From assembly GCF_049199905.1 (NCBI RefSeq), contig NZ_JBLZPK010000057.1, forward strand, positions 124,001 through 188,000: a stretch of 64,000 nt of DNA. Reading direction: 5' to 3'. Shown here one piece after another: positions 7,105 to 14,888 of this stretch. The notes under the pieces were generated by a model. It had not been told where the DNA came from. It did not search any database and saw only the letters and a list, made by a program, of their open reading frames with translations. Position 1 is the stretch's first letter. The number at the start of each line of letters is the position of its first letter. A program made the position numbers and the translations under genes. Source of the stretch: Shinella sp032095155. GTDB taxonomy: Bacteria; Pseudomonadota; Alphaproteobacteria; Rhizobiales; Rhizobiaceae.

Positions 7105-7818
7105 ATGAAAACAATCGGCCTTATCGGCGGCATGAGCTTCGAGAGCACGGCGGTCTATTACCGCATGATCAACGAGGCCGTGCGTGAGCGGCTCGGCGGC
7201 CTGCATTCGGCGGAAGTGCTGGTGCATTCGGTTGATTTCCAGTCGATCGTCGAGCTTCAGAAGGCCGGCCGCTGGGACGCCGCCGGCGCACGGCTCGGTG
7301 CGGTTGCCGCCGGTCTTGAAAAGGCCGGCGCCGATTGTGTGCTGATCTGCACCAACACGATGCATCTCGTCGCCGATGCCGTGCAGGGCGCCACCAAGGC
7401 GACGCTCCTCAACATCATCGATGAAACCGCAGGCGAAATCCGCGCCGCCGGCAAGCGCCGTCCGCTGCTGCTCGCCACGCGCTACACGATGGAACACGGA
7501 TTTTATGCGGAACGCATGAAGGCCGCCGGCCTCGACGTCATGGTGCCCGACGAAGCTGGCCGCATCCTGATGCACGACGTCATCTTCAACGAGCTGTGCC
7601 AGGGCAAGGTGCTCGACACCTCGCGCGACCGCGTGCTGGCGCTGATCGATGCCGCACGCGCTGAGGGCGCCGACAGCGTCATCCTCGGCTGCACGGAAAT
7701 CTGCCTTTTGCTCGATCCCGATGCGCTTGCCCTGCCCGGCTTCGATTCCACCGCGATCCACGCCAGAGCCGCCGTCGATTTCGCCCTCGGCACTGATGTC
7801 GCCAGCAAGGCCGCGTAA
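7105..7818 (+). CDS. aspartate/glutamate racemase family protein
   Basis: This 237-aa enzyme inverts the alpha carbon of an acidic amino acid without PLP. The two catalytic cysteines are in ICTNTMH and GCTEICLL, and the N terminus MKTIGLIGGMSFESTAVYY is the family signature (RacX/YgeA/RacD group). The ATG follows GGAGGAAACG. The substrate could be aspartate, glutamate or another amino acid. Divergence from an Lrp regulator fits a role in D-amino acid turnover. Confidence 0.9.
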   Translation: MKTIGLIGGMSFESTAVYYRMINEAVRERLGGLHSAEVLVHSVDFQSIVELQKAGRWDAAGARLGAVAAGLEKAGADCVLICTNTMHLVADAVQGATKATLLNIIDETAGEIRAAGKRRPLLLATRYTMEHGFYAERMKAAGLDVMVPDEAGRILMHDVIFNELCQGKVLDTSRDRVLALIDAARAEGADSVILGCTEICLLLDPDALALPGFDSTAIHARAAVDFALGTDVASKAA

Positions 7819-7843
7819 TTTATTTGACTCAGTCAATTAAATT
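7818..7843. promoter_or_regulatory. MarR operator candidate
   Basis: TTGACT-C-AGTCAA is a perfect dyad at 7824-7836. AT-rich flanks extend it to 12 of 13 matching pairs (7818-7843). It lies 30 bp upstream of the MarR-GNAT start and resembles known MarR sites. Confidence 0.7.
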
Positions 7844-7872
7844 GGGAAACATGGTGGTCGAAGGAGATCACC

Positions 7873-8835
7873 ATGACTGCCCATGCCCCTGACGAAGCCG
7901 CATCAGACCCGATCGAGACGATCCGCGCCTTCAACCGCTTCTACACCAACCGGATCGGCGTGCTCGACCGCGCCTATCTCGACACGCCCTATACGCTGAC
8001 GGAAGCGCGCGTGATCTATGAGCTTGCCGCACGCGGCACCACGTCAGCCTCGCAGCTCACCGAGGAACTGTCGCTCGATCCCGCCTATCTCAGTCGTCTG
8101 CTCAAGACGTTTGTCGGCAAAGGTTTTGTCGATGCCCGCAGGGACCCGGCGGACGGACGCGGACGCCTGCTCGGCCTGACCGAAAACGGCCGGGCCGTCG
8201 CGGCCGATCTCGCCATACGTTCCCGGCAAAGCATCGCAAAGCTTATCGAACCTTTAGCGCAAACCGAACGGCTGGACCTGACGGCGGCGCTGGACCGCGC
8301 CACGACCCTGCTCACCGGCGCATCTGGCAAAGCCGTCATCCGTCCCCATCGCCCCGGCGATATGGGCCGCGTGATCGCCAGTCAGGCCCAGAGCTATACC
8401 GAAACCTATGGCTGGAACGCGGAATATGAGGCACTGGTGGCGGAAATCTGCGCGCAGTTCCTGCGCCATTTCGATCCCGCACGGGAACGCTGCTGGATCG
8501 CCGAACAGGACGGCCAGTTCGTCGGCAGCGTCTTCCTGGTCAAGGCGAACGAGACGACGGCGAAGCTACGCCTGCTGCATGTCTCGGATGCCGCTCGCGG
8601 CCAGGGGCTCGGCACGCGGCTGGTGACGGAGTGCATCCGTTTTGCTCAGGACGCCGGATACAGCAGGCTGGAACTCTGGACGAACGACATCCTGATCGCG
8701 GCCCGGCGCATCTATCAGGCGGCCGGCTTCGTGCTGGAAAAGGAAGAGGCGCATCACAGCTTCGGCAAGGACCTCGTCGGCCAGACCTGGGCGCTCGATC
8801 TCGATGGCTGGCAGCCGCCGGGTCATGCCTCCTGA
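7873..8835 (+). CDS. MarR regulator fused to a GNAT N-acetyltransferase
   Basis: This 320-aa fusion has a MarR winged HTH in residues 20-150 (LTEARVIYELAARGTTSASQ, DPAYLSRLLKTF, wing DPADGRGRLLGLT). A GNAT domain follows in residues 155-310, with the acetyl-CoA loop DAARGQGLGTRLV and the LELWTND/AARRIYQAAGFVLEKEE end. The ATG has AAGGAG 7 nt upstream. Related fusions are known in bacteria, but the acetylated substrate is usually unknown. A strong palindrome upstream suggests autoregulation. The end overlaps the convergent monooxygenase gene by 13 bases. Confidence 0.93.
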   Translation: MTAHAPDEAASDPIETIRAFNRFYTNRIGVLDRAYLDTPYTLTEARVIYELAARGTTSASQLTEELSLDPAYLSRLLKTFVGKGFVDARRDPADGRGRLLGLTENGRAVAADLAIRSRQSIAKLIEPLAQTERLDLTAALDRATTLLTGASGKAVIRPHRPGDMGRVIASQAQSYTETYGWNAEYEALVAEICAQFLRHFDPARERCWIAEQDGQFVGSVFLVKANETTAKLRLLHVSDAARGQGLGTRLVTECIRFAQDAGYSRLELWTNDILIAARRIYQAAGFVLEKEEAHHSFGKDLVGQTWALDLDGWQPPGHAS

Positions 8836-10067
8836 AGCACGCTCTCCAGCCAGCGGCACTCTTCCAGACCGGCCCGCGTGAACGGGTCGGCAAGCGTGCC
8901 GGACACGATCGCCGCAAGTATCTGCGGTGCTGGCGGAATTTTCGCGACCGTCGCCACGAGCCGGTCGCGTAGCCAGGCGATCGCCCGCGAATCCGACTGG
9001 TAGAACGGCGTGAAGACATAGGAGAGCAGCTGGAAGAGGCGCACATGGTTGCGCCTCGCATTTGCATAGGCCGCAAGCCCCTCGTCCAGCGTCGCCGCCG
9101 AAGACAGCGCATGCGCCAGCGCCGCAGCATCCAGCAAAGCCATGTTCGCGCCCTGCCCGAGCTGCGGGCTCGTCGAATGCGCGCTGTCGCCAATGAAGAC
9201 GATGCCGTCCGCACAGGGCGGCAGCGTGGTGCGGTGGGCGTAGCGGGCGAGCGTCAGCTGGTCCCAGTCCGTGATCTGGTCGAGGAACGGCACCGCCTCC
9301 GGCCAGTAGCCGGCAATGCCGGCTTTCCAGCGATCGAGACCGGCCTGCTTCACCGCCTCCGCCTCTGCCGTCTTGAGGCTCCAGAAGAACGCGGCCTTGC
9401 GCCCCTCGCCGGCATGCGCCCGGCCGACCGGCAACACGCCGATCATGACTTTCGCAGCGTCATACCGCTGAGAGAGGGCCGTAGAGTCATGCGCGATGCC
9501 ATCGCAATCCAGCGTCGCCCAGAAGGCGCCCCAGGGCAGTGCCTTGACCGGCGGCGCAACGACGGAGGCGGCGACGAGCTGAGACCGCGCGCCCGTCGCA
9601 TCGATTACCAGATCGTAGTCGCCGACGATCTCGCCCTCAGGATCATGCAGCGCCGTGCGAGCCTGCCGCGTTTCGGCTTTCGCCAGCGTGATGCCGGTGC
9701 GAATGGGCAGACCTTCCGCTACGACCGCATCATGCAAGGTTGAAAACAACGCGGCACGGTGCACCGCCAAGCCATAGCGCCCGCCGGCCAGCGCGTCGTA
9801 ACGCACATCGAGCACCGTCCTGCCGCTCAGGGCATCGGCGCCGTGCAGCCGATCGATGCGGTTTCCAAGCGCATGGATGGCGGGCGAAAGGCCGAGCGCA
9901 TCGAGCACGGTCAGCCCTGTCGGCTGCATCAGGAGACCCGATCCCACCGGCGAAGGGCGCTCGAAGCGCTCGATCAATTCGACCCGATGGCTGGCACGCG
10001 CAAGGAACAGTGCGGCTGCAAGGCCTGCGGGGCCCGCGCCGGCAATGCCGATATCCAGTGGCTTCAT
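8823..10067 (-). CDS. FAD-dependent aromatic-hydroxylase-type monooxygenase
   Basis: This 414-aa group A flavoprotein monooxygenase would use NAD(P)H and oxygen to hydroxylate an aromatic or related compound. The FAD dinucleotide motif GIAGAGPAGLAAALFLARA lies at the N terminus, DLVIDATGARS is the second motif, and GDSAHSTSPQLGQGANMALLDA is the FAD ribose motif. The start at 10067 follows GGGGACGGGC and leaves 22 bases after the HxlR stop. It is co-directional with and directly downstream of the HxlR regulator, probably in one transcript. Confidence 0.88.
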   Translation of the reverse strand: MKPLDIGIAGAGPAGLAAALFLARASHRVELIERFERPSPVGSGLLMQPTGLTVLDALGLSPAIHALGNRIDRLHGADALSGRTVLDVRYDALAGGRYGLAVHRAALFSTLHDAVVAEGLPIRTGITLAKAETRQARTALHDPEGEIVGDYDLVIDATGARSQLVAASVVAPPVKALPWGAFWATLDCDGIAHDSTALSQRYDAAKVMIGVLPVGRAHAGEGRKAAFFWSLKTAEAEAVKQAGLDRWKAGIAGYWPEAVPFLDQITDWDQLTLARYAHRTTLPPCADGIVFIGDSAHSTSPQLGQGANMALLDAAALAHALSSAATLDEGLAAYANARRNHVRLFQLLSYVFTPFYQSDSRAIAWLRDRLVATVAKIPPAPQILAAIVSGTLADPFTRAGLEECRWLESVLQEA

Positions 10068-10089
10068 GCCCGTCCCCGCTGCGCCTTCG

Positions 10090-10497
10090 TCAGTCCTGTT
10101 CCGCGTCATAGGCCGTACGTGCGGCCCGGATCGCGGCATGATTTTCTGAAGACCACTGCACGAGCGTGCGTAGAAGCGCAAGGAAGGAATGGCCGAGCGG
10201 CGTCAGCTTGTATTCGACGCTCGGCGGCTGGGTCGGATAGACGGTGCGCGTGAGATAGCCGTCGCGCTGGAGGTCGCGCAGCGTCTGGGTCAGCATGCGC
10301 TGCGAAATATCGGGAATCAAGCGGCGCAGCTGCGAGAAGCGGCGCGGCCCATCGGCAAGGCCGAGGATCATCAGCGACGTCCACTTGCCGCCGACGCTGT
10401 CGAGCACGTCGCGCACCGGACAGTCGTCCATCGACATGGGCACGCCATCGATGAGCATGATGCGTTCGCCATCGGCGCTGCCGACGATCTTGTTCAT
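10090..10497 (-). CDS. HxlR family transcriptional regulator
   Basis: The 135-aa winged-HTH protein has the HxlR pattern DDCPVRDVLDSVGGKWTSL, including the redox-reactive N-terminal cysteine (DCPV) that many family members use to sense quinones, aldehydes or thiol stress. RRFSQLRRLIPDISQRMLTQ is the recognition region. The start at 10497 is picked for GGAGGGAACC upstream. It is divergent from the QorB-like reductase, the same pairing as ytfH/ytfG (qorB) in E. coli, and it precedes a flavin monooxygenase. Confidence 0.92.
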   Translation of the reverse strand: MNKIVGSADGERIMLIDGVPMSMDDCPVRDVLDSVGGKWTSLMILGLADGPRRFSQLRRLIPDISQRMLTQTLRDLQRDGYLTRTVYPTQPPSVEYKLTPLGHSFLALLRTLVQWSSENHAAIRAARTAYDAEQD

Positions 10498-10575
10498 AGT
10501 CGGTTCCCTCCAGGTAACCACCGCAGAAAAAACTGCCTCCTTTACAGGCTCTATCAGATTACCAGATAAGAGCAA

Positions 10576-10590
10576 GTCTCAATAAGAGAC
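10576..10590. promoter_or_regulatory. inverted repeat, candidate HxlR operator
   Basis: GTCTC-AATAA-GAGAC lies in the 160-bp space between the divergent HxlR and QorB-like genes. It is short, so the call is tentative. Confidence 0.4.
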
Positions 10591-10657
10591 CGACATCCAC
10601 GGGTTCGACGGTATCCCCCCTGCCCCAGCCGGAAACCCTGCCCAGAAAGGCATAGAC

Positions 10658-11545
10658 ATGACCGACACCATTCTCGTCACCGGCGCTTCCGGCCAGCTCG
10701 GCCGCCTCGTCCTCGACAACCTCATCGCCTCCGGCGAGGTGGCTCCGACCGATATCATCGCCACGACGCGCGACGTTGCAAAACTCTCCGGCTATGCCGC
10801 CAAGGGTGTCACCGTGCGCGCCGCCGATTTCGACGACCCGGCCTCGCTCGACGCCGCCTTCGCCGGCGCCGGCAAGATCCTGATCATCTCCACCGACGAA
10901 CTGGGCGTTCCCGGCAAGCGCCTCGCCCAGCACAAGACCGCCGTCGCTGCCGCCAAGAAGGCCGGCGCCAAGCACATCCTATACACGTCGATCCCGCAGC
11001 CGGACGATTCGCTCGTCACCTTCGCCCCCGACCATCTCGGCACCGAACAGGCCATCCAGGCGACCGGCATTCCCTACACGATCCTGCGCGACGGCTGGTA
11101 TGCGGAAAACCTGGTCATGTCGCTGCCGCACGCGCTTCAGACGGGCTCCTGGTACACCTCGACGGGTCAGGGCAAGATCGCCCACATCACCCGCGCTGAC
11201 ACCGCCGCCGCCCTTGCCGGCGCAATCCTGAAGGCCGGCGACGAGAGCAAAATCTACACGCTGACCGGCACCAAGGCGCGCACGGCGGAAGAAATTGCCG
11301 CCATCGTCTCCGCCGCCACCGGCAAGGAACTGAAGGTCGTGCATGTCACGGATGCGCAGCTTGCCGAGGGCCTGAAGGGCGCCGGCCTGCCGGAAGGCTT
11401 TATCCCCACCATCGTCTCCTTCGACGCCAACACGCGCGAAGGCAAGATCGCAGCCGTCACCGGCGATGCGGAGGCGCTCTCCGGCCGCAAGCCGACAGCC
11501 TTCGAGGATTTCGTTGCCGCCAGCAAGGCAGCCTTCCTCGGCTGA
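10658..11545 (+). CDS. QorB-like NmrA-type NAD(P)H:quinone oxidoreductase
   Basis: This 295-aa Rossmann-fold atypical short-chain reductase has TGASGQLGRLVLDNL as the NAD(P)H motif near the N terminus. The following pattern (ADFDDPASL, KHILYTSI, YTILRDGWYAEN) matches E. coli QorB/YtfG, which reduces quinones. The start has AGAAAGG upstream. It is divergent from an HxlR regulator, the same arrangement as in E. coli, and this supports a role in quinone detoxification. Confidence 0.9.
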   Translation: MTDTILVTGASGQLGRLVLDNLIASGEVAPTDIIATTRDVAKLSGYAAKGVTVRAADFDDPASLDAAFAGAGKILIISTDELGVPGKRLAQHKTAVAAAKKAGAKHILYTSIPQPDDSLVTFAPDHLGTEQAIQATGIPYTILRDGWYAENLVMSLPHALQTGSWYTSTGQGKIAHITRADTAAALAGAILKAGDESKIYTLTGTKARTAEEIAAIVSAATGKELKVVHVTDAQLAEGLKGAGLPEGFIPTIVSFDANTREGKIAAVTGDAEALSGRKPTAFEDFVAASKAAFLG

Positions 11546-11550
11546 TCGCG

Positions 11551-11582
11551 AAAAGATGCGGCGCTCCAAAGGGGCGCCGCAT
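11551..11582. terminator. terminator between convergent QorB-like gene and pdxJ
   Basis: ATGCGGCGC/GCGCCGCAT 9-bp stem. On the minus strand it is followed by CTTTT, so it serves pdxJ best. Confidence 0.7.
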
Positions 11583-11586
11583 TGCG

Positions 11587-12339
11587 TCAGACATCCTGAC
11601 CGCAGGCGCGGCGGAAGCGGCGAACGCTCTCCGCCATGCCATATTCCAGCGCGTCGGCGGTCAGGCCGTGGCCGATGGAGACCTCCTCGAGACGCGGAAT
11701 GCGGCCGATGAGCGCCGGCAGGTTGGCGACCGTGAGATCATGGCCGGCATTGACGCCAAGGCCGAGTTCGAAGGCGATATCCGCCGTTTCCCCAAGCAGT
11801 TCGACCATGCGCACGGCTTCCGCCGGATTATCGTAGCAGCCGCCATAGGGGCCTGTGTAAAGCTCGATCCGGTCGGCCCCGAGATCGCGCGCGATCGTCA
11901 GCGATTCCCGATCCGGCTCGCCATCGGCGAAGACCGAAACGCGCAGGCCGAATTTCTTCAGCCGCTCGATGATGTTACCGAGCAGATTGTGGTTCTTGCG
12001 GAAATCCCAGCCGTGGTCGGAGGTCGCCTGCGCCGGATCATCCGGCACCAGCGTCACCTGCTCGGGACGGTGTTCCTCAATGAGGCGCATGAAGTTCTCT
12101 TCCGGGAAGCCCTCGATGTTGAATTCGGTACCGGAAAATTCGGTGTCGATGAGGCTGCGGATCATGCCGAGATCGCTGAAGCGCACATGGCGCTGGTCGG
12201 GGCGCGGATGCACGGTCAGGCCGCAGGCGCCCGCTTCAAGCGCAATCCGGCCAAGTGCCGTGACGCTCGGCCAGGGCAGGTCCCGGCGGTTACGCAGCAT
12301 GGCGATTGCGTTGAGATTGACCGACAGTTTCGCAGGCAT
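11587..12339 (-). CDS. pdxJ: pyridoxine 5'-phosphate synthase
   Basis: This 250-aa TIM barrel condenses 1-deoxyxylulose 5-phosphate with 3-amino-2-oxopropyl phosphate in the last ring-forming step of DXP-dependent vitamin B6 synthesis. Family segments are clear: KLSVNLNAIAMLRNRR, GLTVHPRPDQRHVR with the catalytic-site histidine, NIEGFPEENF, VTLVPDDPAQATSDHGWDF, and ELYTGPYG, GLGVNAGHDL and SIGHGLTADAL. The start at 12339 gives the normal MPAKLSVN N terminus; 12369 would add ten atypical residues. It supplies PLP for enzymes such as the aminotransferases in this window. Confidence 0.97.
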   Translation of the reverse strand: MPAKLSVNLNAIAMLRNRRDLPWPSVTALGRIALEAGACGLTVHPRPDQRHVRFSDLGMIRSLIDTEFSGTEFNIEGFPEENFMRLIEEHRPEQVTLVPDDPAQATSDHGWDFRKNHNLLGNIIERLKKFGLRVSVFADGEPDRESLTIARDLGADRIELYTGPYGGCYDNPAEAVRMVELLGETADIAFELGLGVNAGHDLTVANLPALIGRIPRLEEVSIGHGLTADALEYGMAESVRRFRRACGQDV

Positions 12340-12482
12340 GACGACGCGGGCTCCTATGACTGAAAACAAGGTCTAGCGCGTTGTTTCCACAAGGGCAATC
12401 GCCTGAAAACGCCGGATGGCGGTACGATGGCGGACAATTGCCGCACACGTGGTCAACCACCCCTTGCCGTTCATCAAGAATC

Positions 12483-12518
12483 ACCGCTAAACTCCCCGTG
12501 ATTTTTGGGGGTAGCGGT
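12483..12518. repeat. long stem-loop upstream of the 367-aa membrane protein
   Basis: ACCGCTA pairs with TAGCGGT, and inside it CTCCCC pairs with GGGGG. It sits about 75 bp before the downstream start codon, in the 252-bp space after pdxJ. It may be a leader structure, a terminator or a protein site. Confidence 0.4.
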
Positions 12519-12591
12519 CATTCCGGCCGCCTCTGTTCCGAAATGGGGAAGGAACTCAGGCAGCGACGATGGCCTCCTCTGTGGCGACACC

Positions 12592-13695
12592 ATGAGCAGG
12601 ACCGACAGGCCGGCGTGCGATCTCGTGCGGCGCGCGCTTCATGCCGTCATTGCGAGCGAAACCTTCGCCCGCTCCGAGCGGTTGCGCTCGTTCCTCTCCT
12701 ATGTTGTGGAGAACGAACTGGCCGGCAAAGCCGCCCAGCTCAAGGGCTACAGCATCGGCATCGACGTGTTTGGCCGGCCGCCGGGCTTCGACGCCGGCAA
12801 CGATCCGCTGGTGCGCGTGCAGGCCGGCAAGCTGCGCAAGCTTCTCGAGCAATATTACGAGACCGAAGGCACGGCTGAACAGCTGCGCATCCGCGTGCCG
12901 CTCGGCAGTTACGTCCCGGAATACAGCGTTGCGCAAATCGCGGCAGATGCCGGCGATAAACCGGCAATTGACGAGGCAGAGACAACGCGGCTTCTCGCCA
13001 ATGCCGTATCGAGGCCAAAGCGCTCATGGCTTCCCAAGCCGATCTCCTCGCCGCTTGCGCTCTTCTCGCTGCTGCCGCTGCTCTTCCTTGCGCCCTCCTT
13101 CTATCCCGAAGCCACCAATGCGGCCGTCGCCAAGGTGCAGCAGGTATTGTCGATGCAAAACAGGCTCGGCGGCATGGTCGAGCTATTGCCGCAGCTGCAC
13201 ATCCTGCAATGCTGGCCGCAGAGCGGCGAGTGCAACGCGCTTGCCCGCGCCATTTCCAATTCGGCGGAATATCACCGCACCGTGCGTCTGGCAGATACGC
13301 TTGAGACCGGTGCGCCGCCGCCGCTTTCCTATTCCATCCGCGTGGAGAACCGGCCGGATGGGCTCGGCGTCTATGCAAGACTGATCCACGATCAGTCCGG
13401 CGCCACGATCTACGCGCGGCATTTTTCGCGTGATCAATTGAAGAGCGAAGCGGGCATCGCCTATGAAGCCGTCGCCTTCGCCGCCCGGACCCTTTCGGCC
13501 AGCGGACCGCTTTACCGCCACGCCATCCGCAAGGGAACGGCAAGCAGCGTGATGGAATGCCTTTCCCACAGCAGCCAATCGACGCCGCGCGGCACGCCGC
13601 ACTTCCGCCAGCCGGCGGCCTGCACGATCACGCCGGGCGCAGCGCTGGCCGAAGCGGCAATCGTTGACGACGCCGGCGCCACCCTGACGCGATAG
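12592..13695 (+). CDS. membrane-anchored protein with an N-terminal cytoplasmic domain of the cyclase/TPR-associated type
   Basis: The 367-aa product has three parts. Residues 1-115 carry the pattern FARSERLRSFLSYVVE, GYSIGIDVFGRP, DPLVRVQAGKLRKLLEQYY and LRIRVPLGSYVPEY. I know this pattern from the N termini of many rhizobial proteins annotated as adenylate-cyclase-like or TPR proteins; it looks like a winged-helix fold. One transmembrane helix spans about residues 152-170. The rest is periplasmic, with several cysteines (LQCWPQSGEC, CLSH, ACTI) that may pair. There is no catalytic motif and no TPR, so the sensor half replaces the usual repeats. Function unknown. Confidence 0.75.
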   Translation: MSRTDRPACDLVRRALHAVIASETFARSERLRSFLSYVVENELAGKAAQLKGYSIGIDVFGRPPGFDAGNDPLVRVQAGKLRKLLEQYYETEGTAEQLRIRVPLGSYVPEYSVAQIAADAGDKPAIDEAETTRLLANAVSRPKRSWLPKPISSPLALFSLLPLLFLAPSFYPEATNAAVAKVQQVLSMQNRLGGMVELLPQLHILQCWPQSGECNALARAISNSAEYHRTVRLADTLETGAPPPLSYSIRVENRPDGLGVYARLIHDQSGATIYARHFSRDQLKSEAGIAYEAVAFAARTLSASGPLYRHAIRKGTASSVMECLSHSSQSTPRGTPHFRQPAACTITPGAALAEAAIVDDAGATLTR

Positions 13696-13995
13696 TCCGC
13701 TCTTCCCCGCCGCAAAGCGGGAAGCCGACCCAGGAAATACATCCCTAGATATAACGATAGGCACGCCCGGCCCCAGGGTTTATTTTATGAACCTGGGCGG
13801 ATTGGTATTCTGTGCCGCTTCGGGGTTTGGATTCCTGCACAATCTCCTCGCGAGATGGATCTGGAACCCAGGCAGAGTCGTAGGTGGTTTCCTGGCAGAC
13901 AGGCCGGAGAAGCGGCGAGCGATAATGGGGCGTTTTTCGCCGTCTTGAAGCCTCGTCTCTGAACGAGGTGTAGGCTGGCGACCGGGGGTAATGAC
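13696..13995. other. intergenic stretch with a hairpin, no gene supported
   Basis: The 332 bases between the membrane protein and the MerR-LuxR gene hold one hairpin (CCCAGG/CCTGGG, 13772-13797) and the short upstream ORF described next. A minus-strand ORF crossing 13745-14089 has no ribosome site and overlaps the regulator start; I do not call it. Confidence 0.5.
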
Positions 13996-14031
13996 ATGAC
14001 CGATCTTCTTTTTTGCGGGCTGCTTTCATGA
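13996..14031 (+). CDS. 11-codon upstream ORF overlapping the MerR-LuxR start
   Basis: GGGGGT precedes ATG at 13996, which reads MTDLLFCGLLS and stops at TGA 14029-14031. The stop overlaps the ATG at 14028 of the regulator gene. The regulator has no good ribosome site of its own, so translation may be coupled through this ORF. It could also be chance. Confidence 0.4.
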   Translation: MTDLLFCGLLS

Positions 14032-14714
14032 TGACGAACGAGTCGAAGAAAGTCGCCGCCGACGCCCGCTCCGGCGCGCGTAAATCCATCCGTTATCTGC
14101 CCGTGACCCCGCTCCCGGAAAATCTGCCGGCGGGACGTCTGGCGATCGCCGATATGGCCAATGCCTTCGGCGTCACGCACCGCACGCTGCATTTCTACGA
14201 GGAAAAGGGCCTGCTGAAGGCCGCCCGCGTCGGGCCCATGCGCGTCTATGGCCCGGAAGAAATCCAGCAGATGGCGGTGGTCAACACCTGTCGCGAGACG
14301 GGCATGCCCGTCGCGGTCATCCAGGAACTGCTGGAGCGCCTTTCGTCCGCCGAAAGCCAGGACGAGGCCGACATGATCTTCCGCACCGCTATGACGGCGC
14401 GCAAGCGCGAGCTGGCCGCCCAGCAATCGACGATCCGCCGCCAGATGCAGCAGATCAACGAACTGCTCGATTTCACCGGCGCGCTCGAGCCCGAGACCAA
14501 CGACAACACGCCGCAGGCGCATCTGACCGCCGCGGAACTGCGCTGCCTCTCGCTGATGGCCGAGGGCTATCCGACGAGCCGCATCGCCCGTGCGCTCGAA
14601 GTCGAGCCCGGCGAAGTGCAGGTTATGGAAAAGAACATCATCGCCAAGTTCAACAGCAACAACCGTTTCCAGGCCGTCGCCAAGGCGGTCATGCTCGGGA
14701 TCGTCGGCCATTAA
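14028..14714 (+). CDS. dual-HTH regulator: MerR N terminus, LuxR/GerE-type C terminus
   Basis: This 228-aa protein has a MerR-type HTH at about residues 35-105 (LAIADMANAFGVTHRTLHFY, EEKGLLKAARVGPMRVYGPE), then a helical linker (about 105-160) rich in Gln and Arg. A LuxR-type HTH follows at about 163-225 (LTAAELRCLSLMAEGYPTSR, IARALEVEPGEVQVMEKNI, then KFNSNNRFQAVAKA). There is no metal-binding cysteine pattern, so metal sensing is unlikely. Two DNA-binding domains in one chain are uncommon and could bridge two sites. The start is ATG 14028 or the adjacent ATG 14031. A RIME-like repeat lies downstream. Confidence 0.85.
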   Translation: MMTNESKKVAADARSGARKSIRYLPVTPLPENLPAGRLAIADMANAFGVTHRTLHFYEEKGLLKAARVGPMRVYGPEEIQQMAVVNTCRETGMPVAVIQELLERLSSAESQDEADMIFRTAMTARKRELAAQQSTIRRQMQQINELLDFTGALEPETNDNTPQAHLTAAELRCLSLMAEGYPTSRIARALEVEPGEVQVMEKNIIAKFNSNNRFQAVAKAVMLGIVGH

Positions 14715-14794
14715 GGCTGGCGTTAAGCGGCCGGACATGATGACCGGCCTCTCGTCTCCGCCTCCTGAAAGGCGGTTCGTCGTACGGGTCCCAT

Positions 14795-14886
14795 AGCAAT
14801 TCCAGCAAAAGTGCACCGCGGTTTTGCGCCCGGAATTGCGTGAGAAAAATGGATGGATCCTTTTCGCGCTTCAGCGAAAAAGATCC
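14795..14886. repeat. RIME-like rhizobial intergenic element (two palindromes)
   Basis: The first palindrome has arms GCAATTCC (14796-14803) and GGAATTGC (14832-14839). The second has GGATCCTTTTCGC (14855-14867) and GCGAAAAAGATCC (14874-14886). Two large palindromes within about 100 bp, with the AGCAATTCCAGCAAAAGTG core, match the rhizobial RIME family. The second palindrome ends two bases from the helicase stop and may act as its terminator. Confidence 0.8.
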
Positions 14887-14888
14887 GT

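Noticed and set aside
13745..14089. 114-aa minus-strand open frame
   Set aside because: No ribosome site, overlaps the MerR-LuxR start and lacks any motif.
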